Below are positions 56,701 to 64,000 of a stretch of 64,000 nt of DNA, one piece after another. This stretch comes from Siderastrea siderea (lineage: Eukaryota > Cnidaria > Anthozoa > Scleractinia > Rhizangiidae). The DNA is taken from assembly GCA_964030785.1 (NCBI GenBank), contig OZ034970.1, positions 3,415,911 through 3,479,910 of the forward strand, in the 5' to 3' direction. Made by a program: the position numbers and the translations under genes. Position 1 is the stretch's first letter. Every line of letters begins with the position of its first letter. The notes under the pieces were generated by a model, which saw only the letters and a list, made by a program, of their open reading frames with translations, did not search any database and was not told the origin of the DNA.

Positions 56701-59700
56701 TGGCCTAGTTATATGTTTATATGGCCTCGCTCACCACCAGTCCCCCATAGCTCAGTGGTTAGAGCATCCAACCGACACCTGGAAGGTCATGGGTTCGACT
56801 ACCGTTGGGAGGACTCAGATTTTTTCTGAGTAAAAACGATTTGAACATTTCTTCTTTTAACTCATTTCAGCTAGCCGTCACTCCACTTGTCGTGTATTAT
56901 CTAACTCAATTGTAATCACGCCTTACCTATGTCAGGGTTAAAATTGGCATCTTCTCTTCCAATGTACGTCATCCCGTCCTGTAAATCAAAAACAAACGAG
57001 TTAGGTCTCAGGGGTGAGTTGCACAAAACCTGACGCCGGACGTAACTTCTAACGTCAGACGTTAAAATAGTGACTCTGACTGTAGTGAACGTCCGACGTT
57101 AGAAGTTACGCCGGGCGTTACGTTTTAGGCAACTCGCCCCAGGTTCCGTTTATACATGGGCGATTTTTGACAAGTAAACGACTGGAAACGACAGAAAATG
57201 CTGCTTTGTACTGACTTCTTCCTAGGTTCTTACGTCACACTTTTCGAAAACCTCCGTTTTCTGTCTTTTTAATCGTTTATGCGTGGATGGGAGGCCAAAC
57301 GGTTGAAAAAATGATTATTTTACAATCCCGCCACATACACGATAAATCTTCCCAGATGTCCATTCTGGGCAACATTTTTCAAAATTTCCATTTTCGGTGC
57401 CATTTTGACCGTTTGCGTTTGGACGAGGCCTAACCACAGGGAACGGGACCTGAAATAGGGTTTTGGACAGGGACTGGGTAAGAGTTCTGGGAATTCGGCT
57501 GCACACTGCCACCCGAAATTCTGGTATGTTCCACGGAACTGCGAAAACATCACAGTACCTTTAAATGATAGAGTGTTACTCCTGTGCTGAGCACATCATC
57601 ATCAATGCAAACCAAATGAGGAAGCTCCGACTCCATTTTAATGCCAGCACCTTCGTAACGGAAGCCAAGAGCTCGCTCCTATAAGAAAACAATGATCAGT
57701 TTGTAAACAAGGTTTTACAATGTTCAAAGGATCTTACTCAACAAATATGGGACGATTTACCCATTTACGGCATGAAAAATCGCTTGACTTTTTTTTCTCC
57801 CGTTTAACGTGCTGGGGGGGGGGAGAGACTCTTAAATACCATATTGTTGCTCTGGAAAAGTTTCTCGCCATTACATCTTGGAAACCCTAACTTCCACAGA
57901 TAAGCTGCTTGGCCAATTTTGTTCAAACGGCTCCGTGAAAGAAATAGGAACTCTACCTCCTTTCCTCCGAGTTTTAGGGATTTTTCTTTTTGACGCGCGA
58001 TTGGGGACTGGCACTAGCTACGCACGCGCAATGTCCATTTTTAAAATTCAGATGTTGATCCTCACATAGCTCAAAACACTGCAAAAACAGCATATGACAA
58101 AATACTCTCCACAGAAAAACCATCAGCACCAACGCAATATCTGTAGTTAGGGTTCTCTCCCCCCCCCCCCCCCAACCGTTGTTGAATGGAGTACAGCTTG
58201 GCTCTGTTTCTTTCAAGAACACGCAAGATGTTGAGTAACCAAAATCAACATTTAACAAGGTACAACGAGAGAGCAAGGAAAAGAAAGGTGTTATTTCGGC
58301 ACAAGAGTTTGAAAGAAATATACTGCATCCTTTTGAAGGAGTTCATTTTTCACCTCAATAATTTTCTGAGTCTCTCGCCACTTGCTTGTCCAGTTTTTAG
58401 TCAGTTCTTCCACCCGTGCTTCATTTTGATGAAGCCTTTCAGTCATCTTGGTTTCCTCAGCAGCACCAAGTTCCCCAATTCCATCCTATAAACAAAGAAA
58501 CAGGCATCGTCTCTCTAATACCTTACAGAAATATAGCCCTATGTATATAGTGGTTTTAGAAATTGTTGTACAGTGTGTTATTATTCCTTTTTGAAATAAT
58601 ATATTCTTGAAAATTTTTATTCAATGGTAATTCAGTCCTCGGACTGTGATTATTGATGTTCAATAAACGCTATATTCATATTTACCTCTATTTAGGACTA
58701 TAAAAAATCGAAGGGTTCTTTCCTACCTGACCATGTGCCTGTAGAAGCACTTTGAGTCGATCTATCTCAGCCCTGAGTTCTCTGATGAGCCTCACATTAG
58801 GATCCTTTCAAAAAATAAAAATGACCCAATATAAATACATTCTATATGTTAAAAAAGACAATAAAAATCATGTTTCTAAATCTAGCTTCACTCTGAAAAT
58901 CTCAAATAAATGCAACAATATGAAAGTGCCTTTATATAATGTACGTACTAATGCACGTCAATTACCGGTTTGCGAGTAAATTAAAGAAACCGGCGATGTA
59001 AAAACGATTGACAAAACGTAAACAATTTAACGCGTGAAACGTTTTGCGTATGGGTAACCCATCATACTTTGTCTCTTAATTTATTTACACACAAAAAATA
59101 CGCTACAATGGAAAACCAGGCCAAATGAAGACAAAAGTCATCATCAGTTGACCAAAATGCCAAGTTGCTTATGCAACTTGCAAAAAAGAATCTTAATGCA
59201 GCCTTGCAGACCAAACCAAACCACGGACCAATCCATGAAGAACTTCTGTGGACTTACACTGGGTTGCCAAACTTGCCTTGAGCCCACTTGTGCGCGAAAT
59301 TTAGCATGACCAAAGTGAATAGAAGTCCTGGCTGAGGTACATTGTAGAGTCACAAGGCAATGCAAAATGGAAAGTATTGCTTCCTTGCAACTGCATTTTG
59401 CCAGGGCCAGGGCCAGGGCCAGGGCCAGGGCCAGGGCCATCATACAAGTCTGCTTGCCTCCTTGTATTAAGCAGTAAAATATTTATTTTATTTTTTTTTT
59501 CAGTTTTGATTTTTTTCTTCCATAGGGTACATGTACAAGACAACACCTAAATAGTGACAAGGAATTCAAACGACAAACCACCTCGTTCCCAGGGTCTCTT
59601 TTCGATGCATAGAGGAGAGACCCTGGGAACGAGATTGATGACAAACAAACCTCATTGACAGTGGGTTTGTTGATAATGTTTTTCGCTCTGTTGGCATAGC

Positions 59701-62560
59701 GTAGAGTGCTCAACGTCTCCGAGTAGTTTACATCCGCTGGTGAAATAGCTTTGGGGAAAAAATTGTTTTAATGAGTTCTCTGCATATTTTTCCATTAACC
59801 ACTTCCACATCTCCCAAAATACACTTTGTTTGCCCCCCCCCCCCAAATTTTGTATAAATTATTGTTTTCAATTCAAAGTGTATTATGGGAGATGTGGAAG
59901 TGGTCAATGCATACTTTTCCCCATCAGTAATACCATCACTGTAGAGATAAGATCAGTGAGCAATGCCCCTTACAAAGTGACTCTAAACACTATAAGACTA
60001 AAAAATGGTTTAAAGGGGCTATGATGACAAGCACAGGTTTAACCGTGGGGTTTGAACCGACCCCCAAAAACGTAAAAATCCTAATGATGAAGCCTCTTTA
60101 AACAGGAATTCAAAGAAGACCGTGGCTTACAAAAGAAGTTACATGTGTGTTTGTTTATTCATGAGACTCAAAATAGTACATGTAAGAGTTCATCTTGGAA
60201 TCTATTTTACGAGTTAAGCATTTCACTCCGAAACTGACACACGAGACAATTCATATATTACCAAGCAGGCAAACAGGTGTTTGTGATGTCAGTGGTTGTA
60301 TGGACTGCATCAGGAAAGGTGACAGAAAAAGGAAGGAAAAAACATCATGTGGCTGATAGCCATCAGGAAATCAGCTGTACTAACACAAGTGTAACACCAG
60401 GAATTTGAGAGCACCCGGGAAGTCTCATCTCCCTTTACTCCCAGGTTCTAGCCCCCCCCCCGCCCCCCGGACAAGCCCCCCGGACCCCCCAGACCCTCCC
60501 CTGGACCCTCCCCCCCGGATGCTCTCCCCCCTGACGCTCCCCCCTCTTCCCCACAGGTAAGAATAATTTAGTTACCACTTGACACCTTGTTATCATGATT
60601 GTCTGTGCATTCCAAACATCTCGCTTCCCGTTGAAGTCACATCTGCTTTTCTTTTGGTTCTAGACCCTGCTGACATCCTCCCCTTTCTCCACAGATAGGG
60701 ATTAATATTTGATACCTGCTATCATGATTGTCTTGGCATTTCCTCCTAAACTGTCTTTCAGCAGCCATGTCAGTACTGAGTTACGATAAGGAATGAACAG
60801 TTTCTTCTTTGCATCTTTGATGATGGCATTTTCACTTGCTTCAGCTACAAATGAATAAAGGCATTAGTGTCTAAAAAAAATAATGGTGCTACATGTTAAG
60901 TGCTTTGCAAGAGGAGATCACTCTGATGAAGGGCTAAGTATCAAAACGTCATCTTTTGAGTTTCTCTATGGTGGCCAATTTACCTTCAGTTATCAGCTTG
61001 GTTGATCAACACAAAGTTTTGTGGTACAGTAAAATGCAATGATCACGTGATCATAAATCTTCATAAATAATTTTTGTTTTATTCAGTAATGTTTAAAAGG
61101 TTTGTCAACCGCCTAAAATACTCAGACCTAAAACTATCTTAAATTTTCTGTATTTTTCTTTTAAAAAATACTGTGTTTTTCTTCTTTAAAATGAGGTTGT
61201 CACTTACAAGTATCTGAATGAAAGCCTAAACTTTGACCATTCAAGTAACAACTCTTGAGAAATAGTAATGTTTTCCTAAAGTATAGTTTGTTACAGTATT
61301 GGATTCACAGTGGTGAGGTGATAATATGGGCAACGTCTGAGGACGAAATTCTTAGTGTGATCATTCAAATAAAAGAGGTACTTGGGTACTGGGCATAATA
61401 TGCTATAAAAGGAAGTTTTTTATCTAAAACTTGAGTCTGAGGACAGAATTCTAATGACATGAGCCAAATAATTATGTAACTACAAAACCACACCATACCC
61501 AATGCTGAGATAACAGTTCCTAGTGTGACAAGAGATTTGTTGATGTTGGCACCTTCTTTTAACCTGCTTCCAGTTGCTCCAGTGGAATTTGCTCTCTCAC
61601 TTTGAAAAACAGAAAACAGTCATTGTTTAACATGCAATCGAAGCTGTTGTAACTGCCTGTAACTGTTTATGTTCAAGGATGATCAATGCGAGGCAGATCC
61701 ATTACACAATCACTCTAAACATCAATGTTGACTACAAAGTGTTTTATAGATTACTTGGTATCACAATTGATCACGAACTGTCATTTGATGATCATGTTGA
61801 CAGCTTGTGTGGCAAATTGGCGCAACGCATAGGAATACTGAGGTCAATACGCTCCCTTCTTCATCAAAATGGAAGAGTTCTACTTTACAACACTACCATC
61901 AAACCTATCCTAATGTATGGTAGCTCTATTTGGGGAAGTATAACGTCAAAACAGAACTTAACCAGGCTCCTCAAGTTACAGAAAAGGGCTGCATGAGTTA
62001 TTCTGAACAAAAACACTAGAGAGTCGAGAACAGTAGATTTATTTAAATCCTTAAATTGGTTGCCGTTTGACCAAGAAATAAAAGCCAATCAATGCTCCCT
62101 ACTGATGAAGCGGCTTCAGGGGCAGGTACTGGAGTACTTGGAAACCAAACTTACTAGGATTGGTGATGTCTCCACCAGAACAACCCGTCACTCAAGAAAA
62201 ACTTTTTACTGCCCGCGGTATAATCAGGAAACTGAGGGAGGGCGTACTTTTATCGCCAAAGCTGTTAAACTTTGGAACTCGCTACCAGATAAACTGAAAG
62301 ACTGCCCTAATGTTAAATCTTTTATGACAGCGCATACAAGTCACTTTGCTGCCATGAATGCTGACCTAGTCCATTTTATTGTAAACTAGTCTTATTATAT
62401 ATAAACTAGTCTTATTCTTACCTTTTATATGTAGTTTTCCATTTATTCAGCATTTTCTTTCATTTTTTAAAAATATATTATGTAACATTTTTATAGAGGG
62501 CCACAGGTTCGTCAGTTTTTTAACTGTAATGTGTTTTACCCGGCTCATGAAATAAAGTTG

Positions 62561-62621
<61 letters not shown>

Positions 62622-63921
62622 CATTATTATTATTATTATATACATGTACACAGTGTTACAGTAATAAAGGCAGTTAACTAACCTTCCCGCCAAATCAACC
62701 AGATGAATCTTGCTCACTGTTTCACTTGGCATGTCAGTGTAGAACTTAGCCTACAACAACAACAACAAATTTTAAAACTCTGGTAAACTGCACATTCCAA
62801 GAAAAATACCAAAAGGAAAATTGAACACAGTAAAATCACAGGAGTTTATATCAGGGCTCATGTTCACTCCTGTCCGGGCATCTGTGGAGGCAGACTTTCC
62901 TGTTTGGTGAGCAAAGCCGTCTGTCTCTCCGCGCTCATGTCCTGGGCAAGAACAGCTCAAATGCAGCTGATGCAAAAGGCAAAGTGGAAATCAAGCTGTC
63001 TAGCCCTGGTTGTCTCTTGATTACTAGAAGCAAATTTTAGGTTTGAATATGAAGAAACTTCACCCCAGTTCCAAATATTTTAATGGCCCATTTTGTGCAA
63101 TTTATGTGAATTCTTTAAACCACGTGAAACCAACGACAAATGGGTGACAATCCATGTAAGGCACGTAGATGTCGAACCATTTGCATTGACTAGGAAGCAG
63201 TTTTGATTCATTACCAGTCATTACCCAATGAATTGCCACACCGACACAATTCCATAGAAGCTGACGTGTCCACAACAGGACAGCTTCATATGAGTCAGTC
63301 TGGAAAAAGCTGTCCGTAGGACTTCAACCACATTCATTTCCTCATTTGAACCCTTTCAGCTCTAACAGTGATGAAAATGAAATTTCTCTTTACATTATCA
63401 CTACTTGTTCGAACATTCATGACAAGTGACGAGAATAAACTTGATCACCAAGGATAAGATGTCTGGATATTTAGACAAATTCTCCGTTCAATTCCATAAG
63501 AAATGTATGGAAAACAGTAAGGAGAATATGCATTTTCACACCAGGGATATCCAGTATTCATTCAAAGGATCTTTTACTAATTAATTTTTGCCACAAAGTG
63601 TGGTTGGGCCAAGGCCAAACAGAAAAATATTTGGCCCTAAAATGTTGGACAGACCTTACTTCATGTGGTCCACATGCTGTGAACTTGAGCCAAACAATTT
63701 TCCTGTCTGACCCACCCACTTAGTCGACAAGTGATATTTTTAGACCCTGCTTGTCAATCTGTTTCTGCAGTAAGGTTTCTTATTCAGCTACAGTGTAGGT
63801 GCTTCCTCTCACAACACAAACTTATAAGATGACAGTTTGTGCACCAACCTGAGTAAATAAAATGGTGAATATCGCGTGTGATCTGCTGCTCACGTCGTTC
63901 ATGTTCGTAGAAGCCACCGTC
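47777..63921 (-). CDS. KIF16B: Kinesin-3 of the KIF16B type, 5'-incomplete, C terminus with CaaX box
   Basis: Eighteen minus-strand exons in one open frame (~1071 residues visible): 63849-63921, 62683-62750, 61499-61599, 60716-60844, 59651-59748, 58727-58804, 58354-58485, 57559-57678, 56927-56978, 56142-56276, 55778-55860, 55016-55092, 54880-54933, 53903-53956, 53023-53209, 52478-52651, 51132-51727 and 47777-48782. The motor N terminus lies beyond 64000. Motor motifs: NDVSSRSH (switch I), DLAGSER (switch II, across a junction), [23 protein letters not shown]16B neck and FHA features follow: [20 protein letters not shown], an FHA domain (YIGRED to [10 protein letters not shown]) and MFYNAGLELERQ. 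A long charged coiled coil, rich in E/K/R, makes up the last three exons. KIF16B moves early endosomes towards microtubule plus ends and binds PI3P through a C-terminal PX domain. Here the last exon instead ends ...NPQCVLL and a stop, a geranylgeranylation-type CaaX box. Confidence 0.9.
48898..49098. mobile_element. CTTTAAGCCC-ended dispersed element, copy 2
   Basis: TTAACCCTTTAAACCC to AGGGGTTAA, with CCCATACATTTCCTGTGG as the complement of the inner block of copy 1. Lies in the last kinesin intron. Confidence 0.7.
49328..49796. mobile_element. TIR element with TA ends, 469 bp
   Basis: TACCGTGTGGCACTAAATTT at the left and AAATTTAGTGCCACACGGTA at the right are exact inverses. Many inward TTTTTGCGG / CCGCAAAAA modules fill both subterminal regions. 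TA termini fit a Tc1/mariner- or PIF-type target. Intron of the kinesin gene. Confidence 0.85.
50220..50400. mobile_element. Penelope-type terminal repeat with internal palindrome
   Basis: GAGTGTAGTCCTGAGAA and TTCTCAGGACTACACT are inverse copies ~80 bp apart, enclosing ACTGACGTTTCGACAACCTG and CATCAGACGTTTCGAC. The distal ACTCCTGGGTTCAAACCATT is shared with 9165-9200. It is non-coding. Confidence 0.55.
50807..51002. mobile_element. hAT-like MITE with 8-bp target duplication
   Basis: Starts TAGACGGCGAGTAG and ends CTACTCGTAGTCTA, with ~80-bp imperfect arms through CGATTGTGGC / CCACAATCG and CGCGCGC. ACAATGTT directly flanks both ends (50799-50806, 51003-51010). An 8-bp duplication is typical of hAT superfamily insertions. 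Kinesin intron. Confidence 0.8.
52338..52460. repeat. GGTAT/GGTAA degenerate pentanucleotide array
   Basis: Repeats of TATGGTA and AAGGTA with interruptions. Chance open frames (Tyr-His-Thr-rich) on the minus strand come from the array and are not genes. It begins ~140 bp after the kinesin exon at 52478-52651 ends and abuts its donor site. Confidence 0.75.
53293..53395 (+). repeat. ~110-bp dispersed repeat, one unit
   Basis: AAATAGTACCACGTAAAAGA, CTGCTCAATAGCTTTCATTT, GGATTTCATCCACAGACTC and AAAAGTTAGAACCACCTT form a complete unit. Kinesin intron. Confidence 0.75.
53562..53762. mobile_element. CTTTAAGCCC-ended dispersed element, copy 3
   Basis: It starts TTAATCCCTAT and ends GGGACTTAAAGGGTTAA, with CCATATATTTCTTATGG and TTGTAAGGAGAAATTAG inside. 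Orientation is inverted relative to copy 1. Kinesin intron. Confidence 0.7.
56030..56118. repeat. Minisatellite, three ~33-bp units, beside a splice donor
   Basis: Units begin GGTTTACACG and continue AACTGTTTCAG... or GATTGTTTCA.... The array ends 24 bp from the donor of the kinesin FHA exon 56142-56276. Confidence 0.7.
56366..56460 (-). mobile_element. LINE 3' tail remnant with (TGTTC)n
   Basis: On the minus strand a 3' UTR-like segment with AATAAAGTTGTTCTG leads into six TGTTC repeats. This is the microsatellite-tailed 3' end typical of CR1/L2 LINEs. No coding part is recognisable. Kinesin intron. Confidence 0.5.
56743..56880 (+). mobile_element. tRNA-derived SINE (family D)
   Basis: CCCCCATAGCTCAGTGGTTA, GAGC and GGTCATGGGTTCGACTACC form a clear D-arm and T-arm. 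The anticodon stem has a mismatch and the acceptor stem is imperfect. CTCAGATTTTTTCTGAG, a hairpin, follows directly. Related tRNAs of this pattern would be Thr-like, but this copy is a SINE head, not a usable tRNA. Confidence 0.7.
57009..57142. mobile_element. Foldback MITE, ~134 bp
   Basis: GGGGTGAGTTGCACAAAACC and CGTTTTAGGCAACTCGCCCC are inverse, with CGTAACTTCTAACGTC / GACGTTAGAAGTTACG further in. Kinesin intron. Confidence 0.75.
59398..59441. repeat. (CCAGGG)n hexanucleotide microsatellite
   Basis: Seven nearly perfect CCAGGG units. Reading through it produces Ala-Leu or Gly-Pro repeats in chance frames, which are not proteins. Confidence 0.9.
59581..59633. mobile_element. Short foldback element
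   Basis: CTCGTTCCCAGGGTCTCTT and GAGAGACCCTGGGAACGAG are inverse around ~14 bp. It lies 18 bp from the donor of the kinesin exon 59651-59748. Confidence 0.75.
60451..60556 (-). repeat. G-rich tract on the kinesin sense strand
   Basis: More than ten runs of four or more G on the minus strand separated by 2-8 bases (CCCCCCGGAC-type units on plus). This is a quadruplex-prone minisatellite in the intron between motor exons 59651-59748 and 60716-60844. Confidence 0.75.
60905..61025 (+). mobile_element. Penelope-type terminal repeat with hammerhead-like core
   Basis: CTGATGAAGGGCTAAGTATC followed by AAAACGTCATC, then ATGGTGGCCAATTTACC and GTTGATCAACACAAAGTTTTG. The same order is seen in inverse at 37330-37445. 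Core G12 is replaced by C/A, so catalysis is unlikely. Kinesin intron. Confidence 0.6.
61205..61460 (-). repeat. ~110-bp dispersed repeat, inverted, two units
   Basis: CTTTGACCATTCAAGTAACA and GTGTGATCATTCAAATAAAA are two unit cores about 135 bp apart, both in the orientation opposite to 29536. Units are diverged. Confidence 0.6.
61690..62640 (+). mobile_element. 5'-truncated CR1/L2-like LINE, antisense in a kinesin intron
   Basis: Codes for the ORF2 C-terminal region only: [40 protein letters not shown] (stop), [14 protein letters not shown] and [20 protein letters not shown]. One in-frame stop at 61994-61996 splits it into 61679-61996 and 62060-62389. A 3' UTR ends in AATAAAGTTGTTG and a long (TTA)n array at 62565-62640, the typical tail. 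It is not autonomous. Confidence 0.85.
62565..62640. repeat. (TTA)n microsatellite, LINE tail
   Basis: About 24 TTA units with one TCA variant. It gives Ile-rich frames by chance. Confidence 0.9.
63347..63552. mobile_element. CTTTAAGCCC-ended dispersed element, copy 4
   Basis: TGAACCCTTTCAGCTC at one end, GTGATGAAAATGAAATTTCT and CCATAAGAAATGTATGGAAA inside. Same orientation as copy 1; the right end has decayed. Confidence 0.7.
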
Positions 63922-63983
63922 CTGAAAAATTAATGAAGAGACCTTATGAGCAAAGCACTGCAATACAACTGGGATAATAATTA

Positions 63984-64000
63984 AACCTTTTAAGCCCTAA
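63984..64000. mobile_element. CTTTAAGCCC-ended dispersed element, start of copy 5
   Basis: AACCTTTTAAGCCCTAA at the window edge matches the first bases of copy 1 (24622). The rest lies outside. Confidence 0.5.

Noticed and set aside
56743..56820. A functional tRNA gene
   Set aside because: D- and T-arms are good, but the acceptor and anticodon stems carry mismatches and a SINE-type body follows directly.
59144..59546. Minus-strand ORFs with Ala-Leu or Gly-Pro repeats
   Set aside because: They are translations of the CCAGGG microsatellite in a kinesin intron.

Overview
This window reads as nuclear DNA of an anthozoan cnidarian, most likely a stony coral. The protein-coding genes are animal orthologues with GT-AG introns. 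The space between and inside them is packed with repeat types I associate with coral genomes: foldback MITEs, tRNA-derived SINEs, CR1/L2-like LINE tails and Penelope-like elements with a GIY-YIG domain. The DNA is A+T-rich, and there is no operon structure, rRNA or CRISPR array. The species assignment is inference.

Gene order (several genes were assembled by hand from exons too short to stand out as ORFs): PGAP4-like GPI-GalNAc transferase (-, 2300-3529); a near-intact LINE (-, 4006-7525); an unrecognised three-exon 135-residue protein (-, 8402-9948); the complete AP-4 adaptor sigma subunit AP4S1 (-, 10827-16431, five exons, one of 12 nt); a small RII-alpha-like protein (+, 16568-19014) whose start codon lies 136 bp from that of AP4S1; an unrecognised ~462-residue protein (+, 26004-27392); a GDP-fucose O-fucosyltransferase-family protein (-, 31205-32566); a PRSS23-like serine protease (+, 42837-44321, two exons); and a kinesin-3 of the KIF16B type (-, 47777-63921, 18 exons visible, its 5' end outside the window). 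The genes are independent housekeeping, trafficking or secretory-pathway genes, not a cluster.

Regions: 0-2.3 kb holds a LINE relic, a foldback element and a SINE. 3.9-7.7 kb is a LINE inserted into one of two head-to-head copies of a hammerhead-like repeat. 14.7-15.9 kb and 19.4-20.9 kb are each a TIR element with a second element nested inside. 19-25.7 kb, 32.6-42.7 kb and 44.3-47.7 kb are repeat-rich intergenic or long-intron DNA. The kinesin introns carry at least ten mobile or tandem elements. Two dispersed families recur through the window: a ~110-bp unit at six or more places and a ~200-bp element with CTTTAAGCCC-like ends at five.

The most interesting points are a KIF16B-type kinesin ending in a CVLL prenylation box where the known family has a PX domain, a 12-nt microexon encoding the conserved CELD of AP4S1, a compact divergent promoter, and an orphan protein with duplicated WRxxIVxQLQxRN blocks and three YxII-type tyrosine motifs. 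Everything here was read by eye; no alignment or database search was run.
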